Shown: positions 8,129 to 17,390, counted from the first letter of the stretch. The stretch: 42,158 nucleotides of DNA from CAYMCV01 sp964389005 (GCA_964389005.1 CAYMCV010000004.1:1-42158), one strand, 5' to 3'. Numbers and translations are program-made. The notes: generated by a model from the sequence alone, not told the origin.

Positions 8129-9708
8129 TTAATTGCCGAGCAGATTTTCTCCGATTTTTACTACATCTCCGGCACCCATAGTTATCAACAAATCACCCTC
8201 TGTGCAATTTTTTAATAAAAATATTTCGATTTCACCGCGTTGGGCAGTGCCTGGCGGATCGAGAAAAAACTTGCCCTGTGTGGACANNNNNNNNNNTTCA
8301 TATATAAAGCTAACCAAAATACAAAAGATATTCAAATCAACAAAATTCACATCTCTACTAAGTATCCTTCTAAAACATCAAACTTATCCATCTTACACTT
8401 ATCTGATATGCATCTTGAAAATATTTCGATTTCACCAAAAGAGGGAAAATACATGCAAGGTGTCCCGCGTTTTTCGATTTCATCGCGCAAATCCGCAGAG
8501 GAAATTCCAAGCGTATCCGTCTCGCGTGCGGCATAGATGTCGGCAAGTATGACGTTGTCGGCGGCTGAGAGCGCATCGGCGAATTCAGATAAAAAAGCCT
8601 TGGTACGCGTATAGGTATGCGGTTGGAACACACACCAGAGACGTTTGTGCGGGTAATTGGCGGCGGCTTGTAAAGTTGCTGTAATCTCTGTGGGATGATG
8701 TGCATAATCATCTATTACGGAGACACCGAGCAAGTCACCCTTATACTCGAATCTGCGGTCGGTTCCGTGATAAGCAGAAAGCGCGGACACAATGACAGCC
8801 TCCGGAATTTGTAACACTTCGCCGCAGGCAATGGCGGCAAGCGCATTCAGTATATTGTGATGACCTACAACATCGAGTGCGACCCGATAGCAGGGGGTGC
8901 CGTGTCGATTCACCGTAAATTGCGGGTGCCCCAGCGTATCATAGGAAAGTTCACTGTATGAATAGTCGAACTCATTCGTGCTGCCAAAGGTTATGATATT
9001 GCAGGAAAGTTCGTCGGTAATCGTATGTAAAGAAGGAATCTCGCCGTTGATGACCAACGTACCGTCTGTCGGTAACAACTGTGCAAATTTATGGAAGGAG
9101 GAACGAATATCATCAATATCTTTGAAGAAATCCATGTGGTCTTCTTCCACATTCAGTATGACGCCAAGCGTCGGATAAAAATGAAGAAAACTGTTGGTAT
9201 ATTCACAGGCTTCGGTTAAAAAGTACTCCGAATGTCCGATACGGCTGTTTCCGCCGATGCTGCGCAAAATACCGCCGATGGTCAGTGTCGGGTCGGTGTC
9301 TGCCGCCAAGAGAATCTCCGAGAGCATGGAGGATGTGGTGGTTTTGCCATGCGTTCCGCTGACAGCAATTGCAGTACGATAATTCTTCATGATCTGCCCC
9401 AAAAGTTCTGCGCGTGAAAGCATTGGCAGATTCCGCTCTGTCGCCGCCACATACTCGGGGTTGGACGGACGAATCGCCGCGGTATATACAACCAAATCGG
9501 TATCTGCGGGAATATTTGAAGCACGTTGACCATAAAAAACAACAATCCCTTGCGCTTCAAGATCCTTTGTAATCTCTGAAGGAAGATTGTCGGAACCGGA
9601 AATCTGAAATTTGCGTGAATGAAGAATCTCAGCCAACCCACTCATGCTGATACCGCCGATTCCGATAAAATGTACTGCAATCGGTGACGTGAAATCTATT
9701 TGGTACAT
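8129..9708 (-). CDS. murC: UDP-N-acetylmuramate--L-alanine ligase, interrupted near its 3' end by a 200-bp segment containing a scaffold gap
   Basis: MurC adds L-alanine to UDP-N-acetylmuramate, the first peptide step of peptidoglycan synthesis. From ATG 9708 (behind GGAGG) the frame shows the UDP-binding HFIGIGGISMSGLAEIL, the ATP loop SGTHGKTTTSS (residues 118-124), LTEACEYTNSFLHF, NVEEDHMDFF, and the C-terminal DDYAHHPTEI and VFQPHTYTRT. It then runs through GEIEIF and stops early at 8347 with an unrelated tail. The genuine MurC end (GEIEIF, LLKNCTEGDLLITMGAGDV) is in another frame at 8129-8236. Removing exactly 200 bp between two copies of a 19-bp repeat rejoins the frames and gives 459 residues, the normal MurC length. 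The gene is therefore probably intact in the organism, or carries an insertion. Confidence 0.85.
8218..8436. repeat. 19-bp direct repeat pair bounding an anomalous segment in murC
   Basis: AAAATATTTCGATTTCACC occurs at 8218-8236 and again at 8418-8436, offset by exactly 200 bases, of which ten are N. Between them lie about 50 bases of GC-richer DNA (8237-8286), the gap, and 121 bases of clearly AT-rich DNA (8297-8417), neither resembling MurC. Collapsing the repeat restores the murC frame. Confidence 0.85.
8287..8296. other. Scaffold gap (10 N) within the murC segment
   Basis: Ten N bases. The other gap in the window is also exactly ten, so the length is probably a placeholder and not an estimate. 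Confidence 0.95.
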
Positions 9709-9815
9709 GGAAAAACCTCCGTGAAATATATGTCGTTTTATTTTATGATGTTGGGGCCAAAAGGTTTTGCTCCAACTGATACACGAATTGCTTCATTGCG
9801 CCAGTCGCAACCTTC

Positions 9816-9844
9816 ATTATACCTACTTACATATCAAAAACCAA
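9816..9844 (-). promoter_or_regulatory. Candidate promoter for murC
   Basis: On the minus strand TATAAT (9821-9816) is preceded at 17 bases by TTGGTT (9844-9839), a half match to TTGACA. It is about 108 bp before the murC start. Confidence 0.45.
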
Positions 9845-10001
9845 GTGGCAAATGCGGTTTTTTGTGAAAAATGAAATACGATTTCCGACACGATGAATAA
9901 TTTTTAGTGATATGACACAAAAAGGTCTCATAAAATAAGTAAAAAATGTGAATTTTTAACATAAAAAGTGCGAAAATTGGCGACTAATTTCGGAATTTTG
10001 G

Positions 10002-10030
10002 TTCACTTTTGTAAGATGATATGCTATAAT
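10002..10030 (+). promoter_or_regulatory. Candidate promoter for glgC-glgD
   Basis: TTCACT (10002-10007), a 17-base spacer and TATAAT (10025-10030), with the extended -10 TGC immediately before. Transcription would start near 10037, giving an 85-base leader to glgC. Confidence 0.7.
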
Positions 10031-10096
10031 TATTTGTGCACAAAAATTGGGGAAGCGTTATTTGTGCAACGGGTAGGGGTTTTGTTTGTTACCCGT
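10030..10096 (+). promoter_or_regulatory. Candidate operator and leader structures of glgC
   Basis: TTTGTGCACAAA (10033-10044) is a perfect 12-bp palindrome over the expected transcription start. TTATTTGTGCA occurs twice, at 10030-10040 and 10058-10068, 28 bp apart. Further on, ACGGGTA (10069-10075) can pair with TACCCGT (10090-10096). This arrangement fits a repressor site and a leader stem; no regulator can be named from it. Confidence 0.5.
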
Positions 10097-10121
10097 CGAA
10101 GACCAGTGGAGAGGTGACAGC

Positions 10122-11396
10122 ATGATAAAAAAAGAAATGATAGCGATGTTACTTGCGGGGGGACAGGGCAGCAGGCTCGGTGTTCTGACTTCTCAGGTCG
10201 CAAAGCCTGCGGTTGCATTCGGCGGAAAGTATCGCATTATTGATTTTCCGCTCAGTAATTGCATCAATTCCGGCGTGGATACGGTTGGCGTACTGACGCA
10301 GTATCGTCCCTTGCGACTGAATACACATATCGGGATCGGTATTCCGTGGGATTTGGATCGTAATATCGGCGGCGTTACGGTATTACCGCCATACGAGCGC
10401 AGTACAGGAAGCGAATGGTATACGGGAACGGCAAATGCCATCTATCAGAACATTGATTATATGGAGAATTTTAATCCGGATTATGTTTTAATTCTTTCGG
10501 GCGACCATATCTATAAGATGGATTATGAAGTGATGTTGGATTTCCATAAACAAAGCGGTGCGGAAGTGACACTTGCGGCAATGCCGGTTCCGCTTGAGGA
10601 AGCGAAGCGATTCGGAATTGTCATTACCGATGAGAATCGCAAAATTCAGGATTTTGAGGAGAAACCGGAGAATCCGAGAAGTAATTTGGCTTCCATGGGT
10701 ATCTATATTTTTAACTGGAAGACGCTCAAAGAAGCTTTGATTGCGAAGGCGGAGCAGCCGAATTTGGATTTTGGCAAGCACATCATTCCTTATTGCCACG
10801 AGAAGGGCGCACCGTTGTACGCATACGAATACAACGGTTATTGGAAAGATGTCGGGACGCTGCATTCCTATTGGGAAGCCAATATGGAATTGATAGATAT
10901 CGTTCCTGTATTTAACTTATATGAAGAATATTGGAAGATTTATACAAAGAGTGAGACGTTGCCGCCGCAATACATTGCGCAGAACAGTGTCGTTGAGAAG
11001 AGTTTGATCGGAGAAGGTTCCTATATTTACGGAAGAATCTACAATTCCATTATCGGTTGCGGTGTTACCATCGGCGAAGGAACGGAGATTCATGATTCCA
11101 TTATTATGAACGAGACAACCATCGGTAATAATTGCAACCTGTATAAAGCGATTGTGGCAGAGAATGTACACATTGGCGACGATGTGAAACTCGGGGTCGG
11201 CGAAGAAGTCGAAAATGAAACCGACCCGCATATCTACAGTCACGGTCTGGTTACGATAGGCGAGAAAAGCGTAATTCCGTCAGGCGTTTCCATTGGCAAG
11301 AACTCCGTGGTCTTCGGTGAGACGTCCTTGGAGGACTATCCGGATCATTATTTACCCGGAGGTAAAACTTTGATTAAGGCAGGTGATGAGTTATGA
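10122..11396 (+). CDS. glgC: Glucose-1-phosphate adenylyltransferase (ADP-glucose pyrophosphorylase), catalytic subunit
   Basis: GlgC makes ADP-glucose from glucose 1-phosphate and ATP, the committed step of bacterial glycogen synthesis. The 424-residue product has the nucleotide loop MLLAGGQGSRLGVLT, KPAVAFGGKYRIIDF, WYTGTANAIYQN, the catalytic LSGDHIYKMDY and FEEKPENPRS (substrate-binding region). The C-terminal third has the hexapeptide repeats of a left-handed beta-helix (SIIGCGVTIGEGTEI, TIGNNCNLYKAI). An in-frame start 36 bp upstream at 10086 exists, but ATG 10122 has GGAGAGGTGA before it and gives the usual N-terminus. Its stop overlaps the glgD start as ATGA, so translation is probably coupled and the two products form a mixed tetramer. 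Confidence 0.96.
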   Translation: MIKKEMIAMLLAGGQGSRLGVLTSQVAKPAVAFGGKYRIIDFPLSNCINSGVDTVGVLTQYRPLRLNTHIGIGIPWDLDRNIGGVTVLPPYERSTGSEWYTGTANAIYQNIDYMENFNPDYVLILSGDHIYKMDYEVMLDFHKQSGAEVTLAAMPVPLEEAKRFGIVITDENRKIQDFEEKPENPRSNLASMGIYIFNWKTLKEALIAKAEQPNLDFGKHIIPYCHEKGAPLYAYEYNGYWKDVGTLHSYWEANMELIDIVPVFNLYEEYWKIYTKSETLPPQYIAQNSVVEKSLIGEGSYIYGRIYNSIIGCGVTIGEGTEIHDSIIMNETTIGNNCNLYKAIVAENVHIGDDVKLGVGEEVENETDPHIYSHGLVTIGEKSVIPSGVSIGKNSVVFGETSLEDYPDHYLPGGKTLIKAGDEL

Positions 11397-12511
11397 GAGC
11401 GATTGGTATCATTTTAGCTGGTGGCAACAACCACCGAATGAGAGAACTGTCCCATAAAAGAGCCATTTCGGCCATGCCCATTGCCGGTAGTTACAGAAGC
11501 ATCGATTTTGCGCTGAGCAGCATGACGAATTCGCACATTCAGAGGGTTGCCGTGCTGACGCAGTACAATGCGCGCAGTTTGAATGAACACTTGAGTTCTT
11601 CCAAGTGGTGGGATTTTGGACGTAAGCAGGGCGGCTTGTACGTTTTTACACCGGTGGTAACGGCGGAGAACAGCAACTGGTACCGTGGGACGGCGGATGC
11701 AATTTATCAGAATATGAATTTTCTAAAAAGCAGCCACGAGCCGTATGTTGTAATCGCATCGGGCGATTGTGTATATAAAATGGATTACAACAAACTATTG
11801 GAGTACCATATCGATAAAAAAGCCGACATTACCGTGGTTTGTAAGGATATGCCGGACTCCGTGAATGTAGAGCGTTACGGTGTCATCAAGATGAACGAGG
11901 ACAGCCGGATTGAGGAATTCGAGGAGAAACCGATGGTTGCCAAAACCAATACGGTATCCTGCGGTATCTATGTAATACGTCGAAGACTTTTGATCGAATT
12001 GATTGAGAAGTCGAATGAAGAGAGTCGTTATGATTTGGTGGCGGACATCCTGATTCGTTATAAGAACATGAAACGTATCTACGGATTCAAACTCAAGGAT
12101 TACTGGCGCAACATTGCATCAGTTGAGGATTATTATGCGACCAACATGGATTTCTTGCGACCGGAAGTTCGCGATTACTTTTTCCGTCAGTATCCCGATG
12201 TATATTCCAAGGTTGATGATTTACCGCCTGCAAAGTACAATATAGGAACGGAAGTCAGAAACAGTTTGGTATCAAGCGGAAGCATCATTAATGGAAAGAT
12301 TGAGAACTCCATTATTTTTAAGAAGGTATTTGTCGGCAACAATTGTTGCATCAAGAATTCCATTATTCTAAATGACGTTTACATCGGTGACAACACATAT
12401 ATTGAGAACTGTATTGTGGAGAGTCGTGATACCATTCGAGCGAATTCCTATCATGTCGGGGAAGACGGAATCAAGATATTGATTGAGAAGAATGAAAGGT
12501 ACGATGTGTAA
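11393..12511 (+). CDS. glgD: GlgD, regulatory-type subunit of ADP-glucose pyrophosphorylase
   Basis: A 372-residue paralogue of GlgC. The overall fold motifs are kept (IILAGGNNHRMRELSHKRAI, WYRGTADAIYQNMNF, IEEFEEKPMVAKT, beta-helix repeats such as SGSIINGKIENSIIF), but the nucleotide loop GGQGSRL of GlgC is replaced by GGNNHRM, and SGDH by SGDC. This matches the GlgD subunits of Firmicutes, known to have little activity alone and to raise GlgC activity in the heterotetramer. The ATGA overlap with glgC supports co-translation at equal amounts. spoVG follows after 30 bp, so all three may share the transcript ended at 12833-12862. Confidence 0.93.
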   Translation: MRAIGIILAGGNNHRMRELSHKRAISAMPIAGSYRSIDFALSSMTNSHIQRVAVLTQYNARSLNEHLSSSKWWDFGRKQGGLYVFTPVVTAENSNWYRGTADAIYQNMNFLKSSHEPYVVIASGDCVYKMDYNKLLEYHIDKKADITVVCKDMPDSVNVERYGVIKMNEDSRIEEFEEKPMVAKTNTVSCGIYVIRRRLLIELIEKSNEESRYDLVADILIRYKNMKRIYGFKLKDYWRNIASVEDYYATNMDFLRPEVRDYFFRQYPDVYSKVDDLPPAKYNIGTEVRNSLVSSGSIINGKIENSIIFKKVFVGNNCCIKNSIILNDVYIGDNTYIENCIVESRDTIRANSYHVGEDGIKILIEKNERYDV

Positions 12512-12541
12512 TTTTTATCGGTTGGAAGAGAGGTTGGCGAA

Positions 12542-12820
12542 ATGAAGATTACAGATGTAAGAGTTCGCAAAATAACGACCGCAGGAAAAATGAGGGCAAT
12601 TGTCTCAATTACGTTTGATGATGAATTTGCAGTCCATGACATCAAAGTCATTGAGGGCGACAAGGGCTTATTCATTGCCATGCCGAGTAAAAAGATGGCG
12701 GAGGACGACTATCGTGACACCGCACATCCAATCAAAGCAGAATTTCGTGCATATGTTCAACAGACCATCCTTGATGCGTACGCTGAGGCGATGGCGCAAG
12801 TTGATGATTTGGAATCTTAG
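12542..12820 (+). CDS. spoVG: Septation/regulatory protein SpoVG
   Basis: A 92-residue protein starting MKITDVRVRKI with the conserved FDDEFAVHDIKVIEGDKGLF, FIAMPSKKM and YRDTAHPI blocks of SpoVG. In Bacilli SpoVG is a small nucleic-acid-binding regulator affecting septation in sporulation, virulence and cell-envelope genes; many non-sporulating Firmicutes also keep it, so it does not prove sporulation here. It follows glgD with a GAGAGG ribosome binding site, suggesting an operon link with glycogen synthesis. Length is near the usual 84-97 residues. Confidence 0.95.
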   Translation: MKITDVRVRKITTAGKMRAIVSITFDDEFAVHDIKVIEGDKGLFIAMPSKKMAEDDYRDTAHPIKAEFRAYVQQTILDAYAEAMAQVDDLES

Positions 12821-12832
12821 GATAATCATGAG

Positions 12833-12862
12833 AAGGAAAGCGCAGTTTGCTTTCCTTTTTTT
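12833..12862 (+). terminator. Intrinsic terminator after spoVG
   Basis: AAGGAAAGC (12833-12841) pairs perfectly with GCTTTCCTT (12849-12857) around a 7-base loop and is followed by a T tract. It lies 12 bp after the spoVG stop. Confidence 0.9.
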
Positions 12863-12964
12863 ATGGCTTTTTAGCAATCTTTGTGATAAAATGACTTTAC
12901 TTCGCCCCGCACCCGCAGGGCGCGTCTGTACGTTGAGAGAGAATGAATGAGATGGAGAGAATAA

Positions 12965-13546
12965 ATGCACATTATTGTAGGACTGGGGAATCCCGGAGAT
13001 AAGTATGTGAATACAAGGCATAATATGGGCTTTTGCGTAATCGATCGTTTGTCTGAGCAGTATCGAATACCGGTGATGGAAAAGAAGCACAAAGCACTGA
13101 TAGGCAAAGGCGTAATTGATGGGCACAAGGTCGTTCTTGTGAAGCCGCAGACATTCATGAATTTGAGTGGTGAGAGCGTACGTGAAGTCATAGATTATTA
13201 TAAAGTTGACAAAGACAATGAACTGATTGTGATTTACGATGATGTAAGTTTGCCGGTGGGGCAGATTCGCATCCGCAAGAAAGGCAGCGCGGGAGGGCAT
13301 AACGGAATCAAGAGTATTCTTGCCAATCTCGACGATGATGTGTTCTTGCGTATCAAAGTCGGCGTCGGTGAGAAACCGCCGCGCATGGATTTGGCAGATT
13401 ATGTACTCAGTCATATACTGAAAGAAGAAGCAGCAGATATGGCACAGAGTTTTGCACACAGCGCAGAAGCAATCGTGCGATTGATTGCGGGAGAGACGGA
13501 AGAAGCGATGAATCTCTACAACCGTAAACCGGAGTCGTTACAGTGA
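12965..13546 (+). CDS. pth: Peptidyl-tRNA hydrolase
   Basis: Pth releases tRNA from peptidyl-tRNAs that fall off ribosomes. The 193-residue product has the standard motifs: IIVGLGNPGDKYVNTRHNMGF with the catalytic His and Asn, KPQTFMNLSGESV, VIYDDVSLPVGQIRIRKKGS with the catalytic Asp, and GGHNGIKSI. The length is typical. Start ATG 12965 follows GGAGAG. mfd begins 13 bp after its stop, the common Firmicute pth-mfd arrangement linking translation rescue and transcription-coupled repair genes. Confidence 0.97.
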   Translation: MHIIVGLGNPGDKYVNTRHNMGFCVIDRLSEQYRIPVMEKKHKALIGKGVIDGHKVVLVKPQTFMNLSGESVREVIDYYKVDKDNELIVIYDDVSLPVGQIRIRKKGSAGGHNGIKSILANLDDDVFLRIKVGVGEKPPRMDLADYVLSHILKEEAADMAQSFAHSAEAIVRLIAGETEEAMNLYNRKPESLQ

Positions 13547-13559
13547 TTTGGAGGCAAAA

Positions 13560-16500
13560 ATGAAATTTTTACAGGCACCGCTTCAGGAGTTGGCGGACTA
13601 TCAAAATATGCGTGACATCTTGGTGCGCAAGGGCGGTAATTTAGAAGTAACGGGATGCGCGGAGAGCCAGAAGTGGCACTTGATGTATGGCTTGTGTGAA
13701 GATTTTGATGTAAAAATCATCGTCACATTCAGCGACCTTAAGGCAAAAGAAATATGTGACGATGTTCGTTTTTATGATAAGCGCGTTTGCTTTTATCCGG
13801 CAAAGGATTTGATTTTTTATCAGGCGGATATTTGCGGTAATCAAATAACGGCAGAACGAATGAAAGTATTCCGTAGGATACTGGAAGGCGAGCAAATCAC
13901 AATAGTAACTACGATTGACGCATTTATGACACCACAGGTTCCGCTAAGAGTATTGAAGGATAACGTCATTTCTCTACGAAAAGGAGCTATCCTGCAAGAA
14001 GAAGCACTTGCCATGAAATTGACGGGGATGGGATATACGCGCAATTATCAGGTGGAAGAAGCAGGGCAATTCAGTATTCGCGGCGGTATCATCGACATTT
14101 TTGATTTAACTGAAGAGAACCCGTATCGAATTGAGATGTGGGGTGATGAAATCGATTCCATTCGTCGATTTGACATTTTAAGTCAGCGCTCAATTGAGAA
14201 ATTGAAGGAAGTCGTCATCTATCCTGCCTTGGAGATGGTTCTTTCCGACGCCGTGACGCATGAGGGAATCAAGCGAATCGGGAAAGATGCCGAGAAAACG
14301 GAGAAGGCACTAAGAGCAGAGTTTCGAACCGAGGAAGCGCATCGCATCCACAAGATGTTTGCAGAGTTAAAAGAGCAGGTGGAGGAGTTCTCTTCTCATG
14401 TCAACCTGGAGAGTTATATTCGTTATTTTTATCCGGACTGCGAATCATTTTTGCAGCTTTTCGACGAACGAAAGAGTTGTATCATACTGGACGAAATCAA
14501 TAAGACGGATTCGCACGGCAAAGCAGTGGAGGCTGAGTTCATCGACAGCATGACGCATCGTGCCGAGAAGGGATATGCCCTTCCGGAGCAGATGAATATC
14601 TTGCAACCAATCAAAAAGACTTGGGCATTACTGCAAAAGAAACCGATATTGTCTCTTTCGGGAAGCGATTTTCAGAAGGGGCCGATATCGTTTGCAAACC
14701 GTTTTCCTGTACAGGCGCGAAGCGTGGCATCTTATAACGGCAGTCTGCCGGAACTAAAAAGAGATTTGAACGGTTATCGTAAGCGCGGCTATCGCGTGTT
14801 ACTTTTATCTGCATCCAGAACACGTGCCAAACGAATGGCACAGGACTTGATGGATGAGGGAATCATGGCTTTTTACAGTGAAAATCCAGATCGCGAGCTT
14901 TCACCGGGCGAGGTCATGGTCTATTACGGCGGCATGAAGCACGGATTCGAGTATCCGTTACTGAATTTTGTCGTGCTTTCCGACATGGATATTTTTGGCG
15001 TCAAAAAGAAACAAAAACAGCACAAGAAACTGTACAGCGGTCAGAAAATCCGTGATTATGCGGAACTGAAGGTCGGCGACTACGTTGTACACGAGACATA
15101 TGGTGTCGGTATCTATCGCGGAATCGAAAAGATAGAGAACAACCGAGTTGTGAAGGATTACATGAAGGTGGAATATAAGGACGGCGCGAATCTCTATGTG
15201 CTGGCCACCTCATTTGATTTGATACAGAAGTATGCATCTTCCGATGCTGCCAAATCGCCGAAACTCAATCGTTTGGGCACGCCGGAATGGACAAGAACCA
15301 AGGGCAAGGTCAAACTTGCGGTAGAGAGTGTCGCCAAGGAATTGGTGGAGTTGTACGCAGCACGACAGGCACAGAGCGGTTATCGCTTCTCCAAGGACAC
15401 CGTATGGCAGAAGGAATTCGAAGAACTCTTTCCTTATGATGAGACAGAGGACCAACTTGCTGCCATCGAAGCCACCAAAAAAGACATGGAAAGCGGCGTT
15501 ATTATGGAGCGCCTCATCTGTGGAGATGTCGGCTACGGCAAGACTGAGATTGCAATCCGTGCCGCGTTCAAAGCGGTCATGGACGGCAAGCAGGTGGTAT
15601 TCTTGGTTCCGACCACGATTCTGGCACAGCAGCATTATACGACATTCGTACAACGAATGAAAGACTTTCCGATCAAAATAGAACTGCTTTCGAGGTTTCG
15701 TTCTTCCAAGGAGCAGAAGAAGTCGATTGAAAATATGAAAAAAGGCAATTCCGATATTGTGATCGGAACGCATCGTGTTTTGTCGGCGGATGTCGGTTTC
15801 AAGGATTTGGGATTGCTGATTGTGGATGAGGAACAGCGGTTTGGCGTTACGCATAAGGAAAAAATCAAGAATCTGCGAAAAGATGTGGATGTACTGACGC
15901 TGACGGCAACACCGATACCGCGAACATTACACATGAGCCTCATCGGTATCCGCGATATGAGTGTCCTGGAAGAAGCGCCCGGAGAACGATTACCGATTCA
16001 GACATTTGTCATGGAATACAATGAAGAAATGGTGCGTGAGGCAATTGTGCGTGAAATTTCTCGTGGCGGGCAGGTATATTACGTCTATAATCGTGTAGAT
16101 TCCATCGCGGATGTGGCAGCAGGCATACAACGGTTGGTTCCGGAGGCAAATGTCGCGTTTGCGCACGGTCAGATGAAAGAAAGCGAATTGGAACGCATCA
16201 TGTTTGATTTCGTGGAAGGTGAAATCAATGTTCTTGTATCAACTACAATCATCGAGACCGGACTTGATATTTCCAACGTTAACACGATGATTATTCACGA
16301 TTCAGATCGCCTCGGACTCTCGCAACTCTATCAGTTGCGTGGACGTGTCGGACGTTCGAATCGTACGGCATATGCGTTTCTGATGTATCGAAGAGATAAA
16401 ATTCTCTCGGAAGTTGCGGAGAAACGTTTGCAGGCGATACGAGAGTTCACGGAACTCGGCAGTGGTTTCAAAATCAGTATGCGTGATTTGGAAATTCGCG

Positions 16501-17102
16501 GGGCCGGAAACCTTTTGGGATTCAAACAGCACGGTCATATGGAAGCGGTCGGCTACGATTTGTACTGTAAGATGTTGAACGAAGCAGTCAGCCGTGAAAA
16601 GGGCATCAAAGTCGCAGATGATTTTGAGACAACGGTCGACTTGGACGTTGCGGCTTACATTCCGTACGAGTACATCGTCAATGAAGTGCAAAAATTGGAT
16701 ATGTACCAGCGGATTGCCGGTATCGGCGGCAAAGCGGACTGTGAAGAGATGCAGGAGGAACTGATTGACCGTTTCGGAGCATTGCCGAAGGCAGCGGAGA
16801 ATCTGCTTCGCATCGCATTGTTACGTGTACGGGCGCACAAACTCTACATTACGGAAATCACCGGAAAATTAGGAGAGATTCGCATTGTATTTAAAAATGA
16901 CGCACCTGTCGCTGTGGAAAAAATACCGGAAGTGATTTCGAATTACAAGGGAAAATTGGCGTTTGTGACCAAGGGAAAACCCGGTTTCATCCTGCAATAT
17001 CAGAAGTACGGATTACAGGAACGGGATGAGATGGTATTACTTGAGAAAACCGAGCGATTGGTGGAGGATTTACTGATTCTGCTTCCGGATACCGAGGCGT
17101 AG
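13560..17102 (+). CDS. mfd: Transcription-repair coupling factor
   Basis: Mfd removes RNA polymerase stalled at DNA damage and recruits UvrA. The 1180-residue product has the full domain order: a UvrB-like N-terminal part (to about 350), the RNA-polymerase-interacting domain (around 500-570, VGDYVVHETYGVGIYRGIE), the superfamily 2 translocase with Walker A GDVGYGKTE (655-662), the DEEQ box in VDEEQRFGV (756-759), LTATPIPRTLHMS, the QLRGRVGRSNR motif VI region, and the C-terminal TRCF domain. A TTG at 13548 is in frame, but GGAGG lies between it and ATG 13560, which is taken as the start. uvrC is elsewhere in the window; uvrA and uvrB are not. Confidence 0.97.
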   Translation: MKFLQAPLQELADYQNMRDILVRKGGNLEVTGCAESQKWHLMYGLCEDFDVKIIVTFSDLKAKEICDDVRFYDKRVCFYPAKDLIFYQADICGNQITAERMKVFRRILEGEQITIVTTIDAFMTPQVPLRVLKDNVISLRKGAILQEEALAMKLTGMGYTRNYQVEEAGQFSIRGGIIDIFDLTEENPYRIEMWGDEIDSIRRFDILSQRSIEKLKEVVIYPALEMVLSDAVTHEGIKRIGKDAEKTEKALRAEFRTEEAHRIHKMFAELKEQVEEFSSHVNLESYIRYFYPDCESFLQLFDERKSCIILDEINKTDSHGKAVEAEFIDSMTHRAEKGYALPEQMNILQPIKKTWALLQKKPILSLSGSDFQKGPISFANRFPVQARSVASYNGSLPELKRDLNGYRKRGYRVLLLSASRTRAKRMAQDLMDEGIMAFYSENPDRELSPGEVMVYYGGMKHGFEYPLLNFVVLSDMDIFGVKKKQKQHKKLYSGQKIRDYAELKVGDYVVHETYGVGIYRGIEKIENNRVVKDYMKVEYKDGANLYVLATSFDLIQKYASSDAAKSPKLNRLGTPEWTRTKGKVKLAVESVAKELVELYAARQAQSGYRFSKDTVWQKEFEELFPYDETEDQLAAIEATKKDMESGVIMERLICGDVGYGKTEIAIRAAFKAVMDGKQVVFLVPTTILAQQHYTTFVQRMKDFPIKIELLSRFRSSKEQKKSIENMKKGNSDIVIGTHRVLSADVGFKDLGLLIVDEEQRFGVTHKEKIKNLRKDVDVLTLTATPIPRTLHMSLIGIRDMSVLEEAPGERLPIQTFVMEYNEEMVREAIVREISRGGQVYYVYNRVDSIADVAAGIQRLVPEANVAFAHGQMKESELERIMFDFVEGEINVLVSTTIIETGLDISNVNTMIIHDSDRLGLSQLYQLRGRVGRSNRTAYAFLMYRRDKILSEVAEKRLQAIREFTELGSGFKISMRDLEIRGAGNLLGFKQHGHMEAVGYDLYCKMLNEAVSREKGIKVADDFETTVDLDVAAYIPYEYIVNEVQKLDMYQRIAGIGGKADCEEMQEELIDRFGALPKAAENLLRIALLRVRAHKLYITEITGKLGEIRIVFKNDAPVAVEKIPEVISNYKGKLAFVTKGKPGFILQYQKYGLQERDEMVLLEKTERLVEDLLILLPDTEA

Positions 17103-17302
17103 CGTGGGTGCAGAACAGCAATCTTCATTCGAATGTCAGTACCACTGTATTATTTGTTTTCTGCATAGATGATAATGATTATGATAAAAATATTTTTACA
17201 AGTGTTTCAGAACCTTGCAGAAAAGATGATTGTAATAGATAGCGCAAATAACCTTTTGCACCAAAGATAACTTGACTTTTTATATAAAAGCGATACAAAT
17301 GA

Positions 17303-17331
17303 TTGACAATGTAAACCGAAAAGAATATAAT
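17303..17331 (+). promoter_or_regulatory. Consensus sigma-A promoter for the antitoxin gene
   Basis: TTGACA (17303-17308), exactly 17 bases, then TATAAT (17326-17331): a perfect consensus promoter. The antitoxin start codon is 60 bp downstream of the -10. Confidence 0.88.
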
Positions 17332-17347
17332 AAGGGCGTAAATAGTA

Positions 17348-17368
17348 TTGACTATTGTTGCAAGTCAA
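17348..17368 (+). promoter_or_regulatory. Candidate operator for antitoxin autoregulation
   Basis: TTGACT (17348-17353) and AGTCAA (17363-17368) form a 6-bp inverted repeat with a 9-base spacer, just after the expected transcription start and before the ribosome binding site. Antitoxins of the RelB/DinJ type normally repress their own promoter through such palindromes; binding here is inferred. Confidence 0.5.
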
Positions 17369-17390
17369 CTTAGAAAAGGAGCGTGATACT

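Larger units (their letters stand above)
9709..10121. other. Divergent intergenic region between murC and glgC
   Basis: A 413-base AT-rich stretch without a credible gene. It holds a probable murC promoter (9816-9844, minus), a probable glgC promoter (10002-10030, plus), and palindromic and repeated motifs at the expected glgC transcription start (10030-10096). A weak hairpin, AAAAACC at 9836-9842 against GGTTTTT at 9856-9862, has no gene to terminate and overlaps the murC -35. Nothing else stands out in 9865-10000. Confidence 0.7.

Noticed and set aside
12668..13459. 263-residue open frame on the minus strand opposite spoVG and pth
   Set aside because: It crosses the spoVG terminator and two well supported genes, and shows no domain-like pattern.
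15210..15854. 214-residue open frame on the minus strand inside mfd
   Set aside because: It lies opposite the translocase motifs of mfd, has no ribosome binding site and a composition typical of antisense shadow frames.
17104..17165. Terminator after mfd formed by TGCAGAA and TTCTGCA
   Set aside because: Only seven pairs with a loop of about 40 bases and no T tract.
17172..17190. Fur-box-like GATAATGATTATGAT upstream of the antitoxin gene
   Set aside because: Partial match in a very AT-rich region, more than 100 bp from the promoter and with no iron-related gene nearby.
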